A stretch of 64,000 nucleotides of DNA from an uncultured Rhodoblastus sp. (GTDB lineage: Bacteria > Pseudomonadota > Alphaproteobacteria > Rhizobiales > Beijerinckiaceae), in NCBI RefSeq assembly GCF_903903185.1, contig NZ_CAIUXT010000016.1, forward strand, positions 41,815 through 105,814, given 5' to 3'. The notes under the pieces were generated by a model that made no database searches, was not told the origin of the DNA, and saw only the letters and a program-made list of their open reading frames with translations. Within the stretch, counting starts at the first letter, position 1; each line of letters begins with the position of its first letter. Below, piece after piece: positions 20,301-28,414 of the stretch. Made by a program: the position numbers and the translations under genes.

Positions 20301-20484
20301 CATATTCGACAAAGGCGGCCTGAAGCGAGGGTTCGACCCGCGTCACTTTCGCCAAATATATATTGCCGCGCAGTTGTTTCTTGGACGCGGATTCGAAATC
20401 GAACTCTTCGACTCTATTGCCGCGTAGCACCACCACCCGCGTTTCTTCGGGATGGGAGGCGTCGATGATCATCTTGTTGGCCAT
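17305..20484 (-). CDS. rne: Ribonuclease E
   Basis: About 1059 residues from ATG 20484 (ANKMIIDASHPEETRVVVL). The S1 domain starts at ~35 (RGNIYLAKVTRVEPSLQAAF) but is interrupted after ~90 by a ~250-residue acidic/Arg-rich insertion. It resumes near 340 with YRMPRLRRQYKIQEVIKRRQ. The catalytic DNase I-like domain has VAIDVNSGRSTREHNIEDTA and LIVVDFIDMEESRNN, which supply the metal-binding aspartates. The Zn-link CPHC follows. The C-terminal ~400 residues are a disordered degradosome scaffold rich in Arg, Glu and Pro, ending KPKRSGWWARAK. It initiates mRNA decay and rRNA processing at the membrane. The long upstream gap may hold an autoregulated leader, as in other bacteria. Confidence 0.95.
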   Translation of the reverse strand: MANKMIIDASHPEETRVVVLRGNRVEEFDFESASKKQLRGNIYLAKVTRVEPSLQAAFVEYGGNRHGFLAFSEIHPDYYQIPHADRAALLEEESRAHREEEDEDTSRRRSRRHRRGSERRRPNDDERVTGEILGDDEPGASAQSGESAREDGQAAQDFAPEQGVEIPGGPEAEFVEAAEFEGEAAPDGAVAAQEWSVDADSVQQSVAVELLAVAEQEPVLEVAPSVEASPRAASHELASDPEGFAIVEEAGDEPGETHDDTFVARAPEAAFFEPRESREAVDPDEALGENGEEEGTSARRFAVRDRDQEGDNGVHEDRESGDREGGESGEEEEIVEQLGGDAMDEAPYRMPRLRRQYKIQEVIKRRQVLLIQVVKEERGNKGAALTTYLSLAGRYSVLMPNTARGGGISRKITDAVDRKRLKEIAQELDVPEGMGVILRTAGASRTKPEVKRDFEYLMRMWETVRELTLSSSAPALVYEEGSLIKRAIRDLYNKDIDDVVVAGEAGYREARDFMRLLMPSHVKNVQFYTEPQPIFAKWGAESQLDALFHTQVTLKSGGYLVINQTEALVAIDVNSGRSTREHNIEDTALRTNLEAADEVARQLRLRDLAGLIVVDFIDMEESRNNRAVERRIKEALKDDRARIQVGRISHFGLLEMSRQRIRTGVLEGSSVICPHCAGAGTVRSTASVAVHVMRVLEDALIKSASHNVILRTRTVIALYILNQKRSLLRVIEERFGVSVTVEADDSLTGGAYHALERGEPATGPAPDPLRRFDPRRAIDDIEPIGEAESEADFDEEIEPETEAAEGESSEAGGENGDAENRRRRRRRRGRGRNFERDASVADPNAPQPSDEGLETMAEIGGDLIAPVESGGEEEPSPEAPREEGPDERRRGRGRWRRRGGRGARDGENGEFAGDWRPTGETASNENEAGELSQLTAPAAETDEAVPPTPESRVHPAFAAPEAAHEPASPEAVAEAAPVPVHIEPAPVPVAATPEPRSQPAQKSRSESRPEPLQESQPLPEAAPSPVPRQIELPVITAADPDKPKRSGWWARAKANIAGN

Positions 20485-21307
20485 TGGGAACTCTTGCAGG
20501 CATGACGCGGCCACAGGCCAGGATCGCGCTTGCGCATTCGTCGGCGGATTCCAGAGCATATTGCCAAAAAGCGGGTGACTTTCCGGATAAGACTATGCTT
20601 TGAAAACAGAAGCTCAAATCGCTTTGACGTTTCCAGGAAACATCAAGCCGAACTGGGCCGCCCGGTCCGATTACGCGCTCGGCGCCGCGCCACGGGAGGC
20701 GCGCCATGCGATAACGGGTTGAGGGAAGGTGAAGTGACGGAAAACGCCACGCGCAGCGCTCTTGAGGCGCGGCGCAGCGGGAAAAGACGGGCGAACGGCC
20801 CGGTGGGCGGATCGGGACGCCGGAGGAAGGGGGGGAACGGCCCGCTGCGAATCGCGCGCAACCCGGACGCCTTTCGGCGCCGAGGGATTCCGCGATAAAA
20901 TGCCTCGCGCGGCTATTGTCGCCGCGATGAGGTCTTGATTCGAGCACGAGCAAACTTTTCACCTGTCCTCCGGCGCGCAGGGACGCCGGACTATGTCCAG
21001 GCCGTATGGCGGACGAAAAAGCGGCTCAACCCCCGCCGACGCGAAAAGCTCTTGCTTAAGGAAGCGGCGCGTCGAGGCTGGAGAGGCCGTTCTTCGCTCG
21101 TTTGGCGCGAATCTTATCGCGCCCGAACTGGAACCGTTCTATCTAACCGAAGGAACCCGGCTTTGGCAAGTTTGATCGCAGGCGTGGCGACGGCGCCACA
21201 GTGCGCGCGCGGACTCGCCTGTGGCGATGGTAAACAAAGGTTAATCATTTCATGGTCTGACTCCATCGCACGAACCGGCGTCGGCAGAACGGAATAATCT
21301 GAAAAAC
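20485..21307. other. 823-bp divergent intergenic region rne / amidase
   Basis: No convincing gene. It lies between the divergent starts of rne and the amidase and should contain both promoters and the rne 5' leader. A 60-codon frame at 20993-21175 has no ribosome site or family match. GC-rich short inverted repeats are frequent at 20690-20890. Confidence 0.55.
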
Positions 21308-22702
21308 ATGGGCTCTGGCGGCAAACCACGGCGGCGGACGCATGATCACCCGACTGCGCGTCCGGTTCTTGCGCTCGGCTTGGTTTTCGCGCCTTTTTTC
21401 GCGGCGCTGGCGCAACAACCGGCGCCGGTTTCGGCGCCGCCCCCCATCGCCCGCGCCGTCCGGCTCGAACCGGGGCCGCGCGAGACCCGGCTGATCTTCA
21501 GCCTCTCCGCTTGCGTCGCCGCGCAGAGCTATGTGCTGGACCGGCCCGCCCGCGCCATTGTCGACCTGTCGGAGGTCAATTTCCAGATCGATCCCGACGC
21601 CGGCTTGAAAGCGCCGGAAAAGCGCCGTCGCCACTCCCGGCACAGGGCGACGGACGCGGCGGGGCTCGTCGCCTCCTACCGATTCGGCAGATTGGCCCCG
21701 GGAAAATCCCGCATCGTCGTCGATCTCTCCGGGCCGGCGGAAATGATTTCGTCGGACTGCGCCCCGGCCGCAGAAGCCTATGAACTGTCCCTGTCGCTCG
21801 CTCCGCAGGCCGAAGCAGCGTTCCGGACGGCCGCGCGCGCCGGCGCCGAAAAACAGGCCGCCGCCGCCCTGCCGCAGGACACCGCCCGGGACAAGGCGCG
21901 GGAAACCGCGACCGCCGCCGCCCGGCCTCCCGGCGAAGCGCCCAGGCCGGTCGTCGTGCTCGACCCCGGCCATGGCGGGATCGACACGGGAGCGATCGGA
22001 CGTGATCGCGGGGTCGAAAAATTCCTGGTGCTCGATTTCGCCAAGGCTCTGGCGTCAAAATTGCGCCATGACGGCCATTACCGCGTCGTGCTGACCCGCG
22101 AGGACGATGTGTTCGTGCCGCTGCGCGAGCGCGTGCGGATGGCGCGCGACCTCCATGCCGAACTCTTCGTCTCCCTTCACGCCGATGCTCTGGCGGGCGG
22201 CGCCGGCGTGCAGGGCGCAACGGTCTATACGGTTTCCGAGCGCGCCTCCGACGCCGAGGCCGCCCGCGTCGCCGAGCAGGAGAACAAGGCGGATTCCGCC
22301 GCCGGAGTCGAGGCCCAGGAGGACGCCAGCGACGTCAACGACATATTGTTCGACCTGACGCGGCGGGAAACCCGAGCTTTTTCCCATGTTTTCGCCCATT
22401 CCCTGTCGGAATACTGGAAGGTCGCGGCGCGGCTCAACAAGAATCCGCGCCGCTCGGCCGGTTTTGTCGTCCTCAAGGCGCCCGACGTCCCCTCGGTGCT
22501 GCTGGAGCTTGGCTACCTGTCGAACGACGCCGACGCCGCCGACCTGAGCGCGCCGGCCTGGCGCGAAAAAGCCGCCGCGCAGGTCGCCCGCGCGATCGAT
22601 GCGTTTTTCGCCTCGCGCCAGCCGGAACAGGGGGGCGCGCCGGCCCCGGACGCCGCGTCCGGCGGCGGCGCCCTTAAAGCGACACAAAGCGGCGGCAACT
22701 AG
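21308..22702 (+). CDS. amiC: N-acetylmuramoyl-L-alanine amidase (AmiC type)
   Basis: A 464-residue periplasmic hydrolase. A signal peptide (HDHPTARPVLALGLVFAPFF, cleaved near ALAQ) is followed by an AMIN domain (about residues 45-160, RAVRLEPGPRETRLIFSLS). A linker and the Amidase_3 domain follow (about 215-440). Zinc ligands are visible in VVLDPGHGGIDTGAIG (His), GVEKFLVLDFAKAL (Glu) and VSLHADAL (His). The catalytic Glu is in SVLLELGYLSN. The helix around EAQEDASDVNDILFDL may be the autoinhibitory element that EnvC/NlpD-type activators displace. It cuts the septal peptide-glycan bond for daughter cell separation. It precedes the PBP1A gene on the same strand, a conserved alphaproteobacterial pairing. 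Confidence 0.92.
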   Translation: MGSGGKPRRRTHDHPTARPVLALGLVFAPFFAALAQQPAPVSAPPPIARAVRLEPGPRETRLIFSLSACVAAQSYVLDRPARAIVDLSEVNFQIDPDAGLKAPEKRRRHSRHRATDAAGLVASYRFGRLAPGKSRIVVDLSGPAEMISSDCAPAAEAYELSLSLAPQAEAAFRTAARAGAEKQAAAALPQDTARDKARETATAAARPPGEAPRPVVVLDPGHGGIDTGAIGRDRGVEKFLVLDFAKALASKLRHDGHYRVVLTREDDVFVPLRERVRMARDLHAELFVSLHADALAGGAGVQGATVYTVSERASDAEAARVAEQENKADSAAGVEAQEDASDVNDILFDLTRRETRAFSHVFAHSLSEYWKVAARLNKNPRRSAGFVVLKAPDVPSVLLELGYLSNDADAADLSAPAWREKAAAQVARAIDAFFASRQPEQGGAPAPDAASGGGALKATQSGGN

Positions 22703-22897
22703 AGCCGCAGCAATACGAAATTTCAGTCGGCCGTTCAGGACCCTGACCAATTTCGGATGGCCCGCGCGCAGCCACGGTGATATAGGCGCGCTTCCGGCGA
22801 ACTTGCGGGACGGCTTCATTCGAACCAGGCCGCGCGAAAGCAGCGCAAAGAAAAGGCGCTGGCGAGTCGGAAAAGTGAATTTGCGAAAGGTCAATGG

Positions 22898-25303
22898 ATG
22901 CGGATGATCGCCCGTTTTTTCGGCTTCGTTTTCGCCACGGGCGCGATCCTCGTCGTTCTGGCCGCCGTGGCCCTCGGCGGGCTGATCTATGTCTATTCCA
23001 AGGACCTGCCCGACTATACCCAGCTGAAAAATTACGAACCTCCGATCATGACCCGGGTCCATGCCGGCGACGGCTCGCTGCTCGCCGAATATTCGCACGA
23101 ACGCCGGCTCTATCTGCCCTCCGGCGCCATTCCGCCGCTGGTCAAACAGGCGTTCATCTCGGCCGAGGACAAGAATTTCTACAGCCATAACGGCGTCGAT
23201 CCGGAAGGCATTGTGCGCGCCGCGATGGTGCTGGCGCAGGGCAACAAGCATGTCCAGGGCGCCTCGACCATCACCCAGCAGGTGGCGAAGAACTTTCTGC
23301 TGACCAACGAACGCAGCTTCGATCGCAAGATCAAGGAAGCCCTGTTGTCGTTGCGCATCGAGCAGGCCTATTCGAAAGAGCGCATTCTCGAACTCTATCT
23401 CAACGAAATCTATCTCGGCCTCGGAAATTACGGCGTCGCCGCCGCCGCCCTCAATTATTTCGACAAATCGGCGCATGAACTGACCCTTGCCGAGGCCGCC
23501 TATCTCGCCGCCCTGCCCAAGGGGCCGAATAATTACAATCCCTATCGCAACCGCGACGCCGCCATCGCGCGCCGCAATTACGTCATCGACCGCATGGTCG
23601 AGAATGGCTACGTCGCCCGCAAGGAGGGCGACGCCGCCAAGGCCGAACCGCTGACCGTCAACCCGCGCGCGCTGTCGCCCAATTCCATCGCCGCCGGCTA
23701 TTTCGCCGAGGAAGTGCGCCGCGAATTGAACGACCGCTACGGAGACAAGAAACTCTATGAGGGCGGCCTGTCGGTGCGCACCACCCTCGATCCGAAAATG
23801 CAGCTGATGGCGCGCAAGGCGCTGGTCGATGGCCTGCTGCGCTTCGACGAGGCCCATGGCTGGCGCGGCCCGGTGCGCACGATCGAACTGACGACCGACT
23901 GGGGCAAGCCGCTCGGCGAGGTTCCGGCGCTCGGCGACGTCGCCCCCTGGCGGCTGGCCGTCGTGCTCGACGTCAACGACGCCGCCGCCCGCATCGGCCT
24001 GCAGCCGCCGCGCGAAAAATCCGGCGAAATTTCCCGTCTGCGCGAAACCGGTTCGCTGACCGCCGACGGCCTGCGCTGGACCCGCCAGCGCTTTCGCCAG
24101 GCGCTCAAGCCCGGCGACGTGATCTATGTCGAGCCAATGGAGGGGCGCCCCGGCCAGTTTCGCCTGCGGCAGGTTCCGGAAATTTCGGGCGCCATCGTCG
24201 CGATGGACCCCTATACCGGCCGCGTCTTCGCGATGGTCGGCGGCTTTTCCTTCGACCAGTCGTCGTTCAACCGCTCGACCCAGGCGCTGCGCCAGCCGGG
24301 CTCGTCGTTCAAGCCCTTCGTCTACGCCACCGCGCTCGACAATGGCTATACGCCGTCCTCGATCCTGCTCGACGAACCGGTTGAGATCGCGCAGCCGAAT
24401 GGCGAAGTCTGGCGCCCGGAAAACTTCGAGTCGGGCCATTACGGACCTCACACCCTGCGCTATGGCGTCGAACATTCGAAAAACCTGATGACCGTGCGCC
24501 TCGCCCGCGACATCGGCATGCCGCTGATCGCCGAATATGCGCGCCGCTTCGGCATTTACGACGACATGGCGACCTATCTGCCGATGTCGCTGGGCGCCGG
24601 CGAAACCACGGTGATGCGCATGGTCACCGGCTATTCCATGCTGGCCAATGGCGGCAAGCGCATCAAGCCGACGCTGATCGACCGCATTCAGGACCGCTGG
24701 GGCCATACGATCTACCGCCACGACGAGCGCCAGTGCCTCGGCTGCGACGCGCCGAAATTCGATCCCGAAAGCGAACCCAGGCTGGTGGACAATCGCGAGC
24801 AGGTGCTCGATCCGCTCACCGCTTACCAGATCACCTCGATCATGGAAGGCGTGATCCAGCGCGGCACAGGCGTGTCGATCCGTGAAGTCGGCAAGCATCT
24901 CGCCGGCAAGACCGGCACCACCAACGAAGCCAAGGACCTCTGGTTCATCGGCTATTCGCCCGATCTCGCCGTCGGCGTCTACCTCGGCTACGACAAGCCG
25001 CGCTCGATGGGCGATTCGGCGCAGGCCGCGACCTATGCCGCGCCGATTTTCCGCGACTTCATGAAAATGGCGCTGGCCGACAAGCCGGACACCCCCTTCC
25101 GCGTGCCGCCGGGCATCAAGCTGATCTCGGTAGATGTCCATTCGGGCCTGCGCTCGTCGGGAACCGGCTCTATCCTCGAAGCCTTCAAGCCCGGCACCGC
25201 GCCCCCCGATACGTATCGCGGCGGCGGCGGCGGAACCGCGCGCGTCAGCCACAGCCCCGCCACCGACCAGGCGGTCGGCTCGGGAACCGGCGGGCTTTAT
25301 TGA
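22898..25303 (+). CDS. mrcA: Penicillin-binding protein 1A
   Basis: An 801-residue bifunctional peptidoglycan synthase. One N-terminal membrane helix (FFGFVFATGAILVVLAAVAL) precedes the glycosyltransferase domain, with catalytic Glu in FISAEDKNFYSHNGVD at about residue 90 and the motif GASTITQQVAKNFLL. An OB-like insert separates it from the transpeptidase, whose nucleophile is in RQPGSSFKPFVYA at about residue 468. The KTGT box is in AGKTGTTNEAKDLWF. It polymerises and cross-links glycan strands in the periplasm. It lies 195 bases after the amidase gene; the pair probably shares cell-wall regulation. Confidence 0.95.
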   Translation: MRMIARFFGFVFATGAILVVLAAVALGGLIYVYSKDLPDYTQLKNYEPPIMTRVHAGDGSLLAEYSHERRLYLPSGAIPPLVKQAFISAEDKNFYSHNGVDPEGIVRAAMVLAQGNKHVQGASTITQQVAKNFLLTNERSFDRKIKEALLSLRIEQAYSKERILELYLNEIYLGLGNYGVAAAALNYFDKSAHELTLAEAAYLAALPKGPNNYNPYRNRDAAIARRNYVIDRMVENGYVARKEGDAAKAEPLTVNPRALSPNSIAAGYFAEEVRRELNDRYGDKKLYEGGLSVRTTLDPKMQLMARKALVDGLLRFDEAHGWRGPVRTIELTTDWGKPLGEVPALGDVAPWRLAVVLDVNDAAARIGLQPPREKSGEISRLRETGSLTADGLRWTRQRFRQALKPGDVIYVEPMEGRPGQFRLRQVPEISGAIVAMDPYTGRVFAMVGGFSFDQSSFNRSTQALRQPGSSFKPFVYATALDNGYTPSSILLDEPVEIAQPNGEVWRPENFESGHYGPHTLRYGVEHSKNLMTVRLARDIGMPLIAEYARRFGIYDDMATYLPMSLGAGETTVMRMVTGYSMLANGGKRIKPTLIDRIQDRWGHTIYRHDERQCLGCDAPKFDPESEPRLVDNREQVLDPLTAYQITSIMEGVIQRGTGVSIREVGKHLAGKTGTTNEAKDLWFIGYSPDLAVGVYLGYDKPRSMGDSAQAATYAAPIFRDFMKMALADKPDTPFRVPPGIKLISVDVHSGLRSSGTGSILEAFKPGTAPPDTYRGGGGGTARVSHSPATDQAVGSGTGGLY

Positions 25304-25370
25304 CCGGCTTTGACACTTGCCCTGCCGGTCTCTATTCTTTGCCTCCCTTTTTTGAACAGAAAGCAGTCCC

Positions 25371-26502
25371 ATGCGCGCGGAAGCCGTTTCGCTCGTCGAA
25401 CAGATCAAGCAGTCCGTGGGACTGCTGAGGAGGCATCTTTGACGTCGAGACCTCGACGCGCCGCCTCGCCGAACTGAACGCCAAATCCGAACATCCCGAC
25501 TTCTGGAACGACGCCGAAGGCGCGCAGAAACTGATGCGCGAGCGCACCGAGCTCGAAGACCGGCTCGGCTCGCTCGCCCGTTTCGAGAGCGAACTCGAAG
25601 ACGCGATCACCCTCGTCGAACTGGGCGAGATGGAGGGCGACGCCGACGCCGAAAAAGAAGGGATCGACCAACTCAAGACCATCAAGACCGAGGCCGAGCG
25701 TCGGCAGGTCGAGGCGTTGCTGTCGGGCGAAGCCGACGCCAATGACACGTTCATCGAAATTCATTCCGGCGCCGGCGGCACCGAAAGCTGCGACTGGGCG
25801 CGGATGCTGTTGCGCATGTACACGCGCTGGGCCGAGCGCCATAAATTCAAGGTCGAGCTGATCGAGGAAACGCCGGGCGACGAGGCGGGCATAAAATCCG
25901 CGACTTTGCTCATCAAGGGCCATAACGCCCATGGCTGGGCCAAGACCGAATCCGGCGTGCATCGTCTGGTGCGGATTTCGCCGTTCGATTCCAATGCGCG
26001 GCGCCACACGAGTTTTGCTTCGGCCTGGGTCTATCCGGTGATCGACGACAAGATCGACATTCAGGTCAACGAGAGCGATTGCCGCATCGACACCTATCGC
26101 GCGCAAGGCGCGGGCGGCCAGCACATCAACACCACCGATTCGGCGGTGCGAATCACCCATATTCCCTCCGGCATCGTCGTCGCCTGCCAGATGGAGCGCT
26201 CGCAGCACAAGAACCGCGCGACCGCCTGGAACATGCTGCGCGCCCGCCTTTACGAACAGGAACTGGAGCGCCGCGAGGCCGAGGCCAGCAAGGTCAACGC
26301 CACCAAATCGGAAATCGGCTGGGGCCACCAGATCCGCTCCTATGTGCTGCAACCCTACCAGATGGTCAAGGACCTGCGCACCGGCTACGTCTCCGGCACG
26401 CCGGACGAAGTGCTCGATGGCGACATCGACGATTTTCTCGAAGCCTCGCTGGCCCAGCGGGTCAATGGCGGCGGGCCGGTCGAGGTCGAGGACGTGGAGT
26501 AG
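25371..26502 (+). CDS. prfB: Peptide chain release factor 2, with programmed +1 frameshift
   Basis: Recognises UAA and UGA stops. The first 23 codons from ATG 25371 end at an in-frame UGA (25440-25442) in AGGAGG-CAT-CTT-TGA-C, the classic RF2 autoregulatory site. A Shine-Dalgarno-like AGGAGG sits three bases before the CTT slip codon. After a +1 slip the frame continues from 25441 (DVETSTRRLAELNAKSEHPD), giving about 376 residues. Stop recognition motif SPF (VRISPFDSNARRH) and the catalytic GGQ (GAGGQHINTTDSAVR) are present. Low RF2 levels favour the shift, so the protein controls its own synthesis. A frame that ignored the shift would start wrongly near 25534. Confidence 0.96.
25431..25443 (+). 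promoter_or_regulatory. RF2 programmed +1 frameshift site
   Basis: AGG CAT CTT TGA C, preceded by a further AGG so that AGGAGG can pair with 16S rRNA. The peptidyl-tRNA on CTT slips to TTT when the UGA is read slowly. Spacing is the canonical one. Confidence 0.95.
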
Positions 26503-26592
26503 AATCGGCCTTATCGCGAGGATTTGGCGCGCCTTCGGCGAACCCGGACTATTATGATTGGCCTTCGGCCGCTTTTTCGCCGCCCCCGGCCC

Positions 26593-26656
26593 CTCATGGT
26601 GAGGAAGGCTCCTCCGGGCGTCGCGAGACGCCCGGAGGAGCCTGTCTCGAACCATG
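26593..26656. repeat. Palindromic repeat with 16-bp GCGA-capped hairpin
   Basis: CCCTCATGGTGAGGA, then a perfect 16-bp stem (26607-26622 with 26627-26642) capped by the tetraloop GCGA, then GTCTCGAACCATGG. The outer CATGGT/ACCATG also pair, so the whole element is a nested palindrome. Same framework as 10156-10200. Confidence 0.75.
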
Positions 26657-26709
26657 GGCAGCCGAAGAAACCTTTGGCGCCGCGAGGCTGAAACCTGGTG
26701 GCTAACGAC

Positions 26710-26760
26710 CCCCTCGCCCTTCGAGACGCCTGCTAAAGCAGGCTCCTCAGGGTAAGGGGA
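26710..26760. repeat. Inverted copy of the palindromic repeat family
   Basis: CCCTTCGAGACGCCTGC, loop TAAA, GCAGGCTCCTCAGGGT, AAGGGG: the reverse orientation of the element at 10156 and 26593, with its own central stem GCCTGC/GCAGGC. Confidence 0.7.
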
Positions 26761-27072
26761 TTTGTGTTGAAAATCAGAGTTTCAGTGCATTTTTGATCCC
26801 TTGGGTGGTCCTTGCGAACGAAGCATAGAAAAAGCGGTTCAGCGCTGAAACTCCTGTCCTGGGGATCCGTGTCTTCCTGCGAGGCGCCCATCAGCCTCTT
26901 ATCGCAAGATCGAGCGGCGCGGCCGGCAACTTGTCGTGATCGACGACAAGCGCGACGCCGCCCTTGTCGTCGAGGACGAACCGACCGATGCTCTTGCAGG
27001 CCGTTGTTATCGGCAGCGTTTCCGGCTAAATGATCGAGGAAATTGTCGGAAGCGTTTTAGAGGGCGCGCGAC

Positions 27073-27717
27073 ATGAAAGTTCTCGGCCTTTTGGTGCTGT
27101 TCATCGCCCTGCCCGCATCGGTCGCGCAGTCCGCCAGTTTCAATTGCGCCAAAGCCAAAACGCCGCTGGAAGTGAAAATCTGCCGTGAGCCGGCCTTGGG
27201 CAAGGCCGACGAGGCGCTGGCCAAAGTCTACCAGCAGCGGCTGCGCGATTTCCCGATTCCCACCTTCATCAAGGATTCGCAGCGCGCCTGGCTGAGCATG
27301 ACGCAACAATGCCCCCAGTTCGAAGCCAGCAACAGTGGCGATACCTGCCTCGGCCTGTATCGGGCGCGCATCGACGCCCTGAACCATTACGGCAACGCCA
27401 AAATCTATACCGATTACGGCAAGGCCTTCAGTCACGAACAAACCACCCTGCTGTTATACGAGAAGAACGGCGGCCTCTGGCTCGACTGGTATGGCGACTG
27501 GATGCCCGACGCCTATCGGCCGAAACCTTTTCCTGACGGCTATCTCGCCCAGGACGGAGGCGCGCTGACCGCAAAGGACGGAAAATATGCGATCGCCGAC
27601 CATGACGACGCCACCGTAACCGTCACCGACGACAAGATCACTTTCGGCGGAGAATATGGCATGTCGCTTTCGGCGCGGCAGGGGTTCCTGCATGGCGATT
27701 ATCCGCGCGTGAAATGA
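27073..27717 (+). CDS. Secreted LprI/DUF1311-like protein
   Basis: A 214-residue exported protein with signal peptide KVLGLLVLFIALPASVAQSA. The mature N terminus has FNCAKAKTPLEVKICREPAL followed by LGKADEALAKVYQQRL and the CPQFEASNSGDTC pair. This is the cysteine pattern of the LprI/DUF1311 family, some of which inhibit lysozyme. The C-terminal ~90 residues form a beta-rich extension (TTLLLYEKNGGLWLDWYGDW) outside that domain. A role in envelope defence is possible but not shown. It is on the opposite strand to bioD, whose stop lies seven bases away, so the two genes converge. Confidence 0.75.
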   Translation: MKVLGLLVLFIALPASVAQSASFNCAKAKTPLEVKICREPALGKADEALAKVYQQRLRDFPIPTFIKDSQRAWLSMTQQCPQFEASNSGDTCLGLYRARIDALNHYGNAKIYTDYGKAFSHEQTTLLLYEKNGGLWLDWYGDWMPDAYRPKPFPDGYLAQDGGALTAKDGKYAIADHDDATVTVTDDKITFGGEYGMSLSARQGFLHGDYPRVK

Positions 27718-27723
27718 TCGGGT

Positions 27724-28392
27724 TCAACCTTTGTTTCGAACGAGGCCGGCCAGCGACTCGCCTTGCGCGGCGTAAGGCAGCCGCAACACTGGCAGGGGAG
27801 CGATCCGGTGCGCAATTTCGCTGGGCGCATAGCTGAACGGCTCGTTCGCCAGACCTTGACTGACCACGATCGCCGCAAGCTCGACCCCACGCATCCGCAA
27901 CACTTCGACCGCCGTCAGCGTGTGGCTGATCGTGCCCAGATAATCGCCGACCACCAGCACGGTCGGCGCGCCCAGGGCGACGACCCAGTCCAGCACCGTG
28001 TTGTTGGCGTCGAGCGGGACCATCACGCCGCCGACGCCCTCGATCAGCAGCAGATCGGCGTCCTGCCGCAGAAAGGCCCGCCCCTGGGCGAACAGCGCCG
28101 CGCAGTCGAGCGACCGGCCCTCGGCACGCGCCGCCAGGCTCGGCGCGAGCGGCGCGGCAAAACGCCACGGTGAAATTTTTTCGACATTTTCCGGGCTGAG
28201 GTCCTCGCCCAGGGCGGCGAGGATCGCCCCCGTGTCGCTGGCGGCGATTTCCCGCTTGTCGAAGCCCGAGATAACCGGCTTAGTGGCGGCGACCGTCAGC
28301 CCGAGCGCTTTCGCCTGACGGATCAGCGCCGCCGTGACATAGGTCTTGCCAATGCCGGTGCCGGTCGAGGTGATGAAATATCTTTGGGCCAA
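27724..28392 (-). CDS. bioD: Dethiobiotin synthetase
   Basis: About 222 residues. It closes the ureido ring of dethiobiotin from 7,8-diaminopelargonate, CO2 and ATP in the cytoplasm. The P-loop variant TSTGTGIGKTYV, the substrate lysine region ATKPVISG and IEGVGGVMVPLD with the Mg-binding acidic residue are intact. I chose the TTG at 28392 (AQRYFITSTGTG) because GGAGG lies nine bases upstream and the protein then aligns with the family start. An extension to TTG 28413 would nearly touch the bioA start. It is divergent from bioA with only 22 bases between starts, so its promoter must reach into the bioA coding region. Confidence 0.92.
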   Translation of the reverse strand: MAQRYFITSTGTGIGKTYVTAALIRQAKALGLTVAATKPVISGFDKREIAASDTGAILAALGEDLSPENVEKISPWRFAAPLAPSLAARAEGRSLDCAALFAQGRAFLRQDADLLLIEGVGGVMVPLDANNTVLDWVVALGAPTVLVVGDYLGTISHTLTAVEVLRMRGVELAAIVVSQGLANEPFSYAPSEIAHRIAPLPVLRLPYAAQGESLAGLVRNKG

Positions 28393-28414
28393 GCCGCCTC
28401 CAACCTTGAGCAAA

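Larger units (their letters stand above)
26503..27072. other. 570-bp intergenic region with repeats
   Basis: It holds two repeat elements (26593-26656 and 26710-26760). The right part (about 26890-27020) has a short coding-like minus-strand stretch reading ITTACKSIGRFVLDDKGGVA and onward to a stop, with no start. It may be a gene remnant; I do not recognise it. Confidence 0.5.

Noticed and set aside
17221..20427. 1068-codon plus-strand open frame
   Set aside because: Shadow of rne on the other strand; rne has full catalytic motifs.
20993..21175. 60-codon plus-strand frame upstream of the amidase
   Set aside because: No ribosome site and no recognisable sequence; too short to support.
22055..25408. 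1117-codon minus-strand open frame
   Set aside because: Shadow of the amidase and PBP1A genes; no motif or ribosome site.
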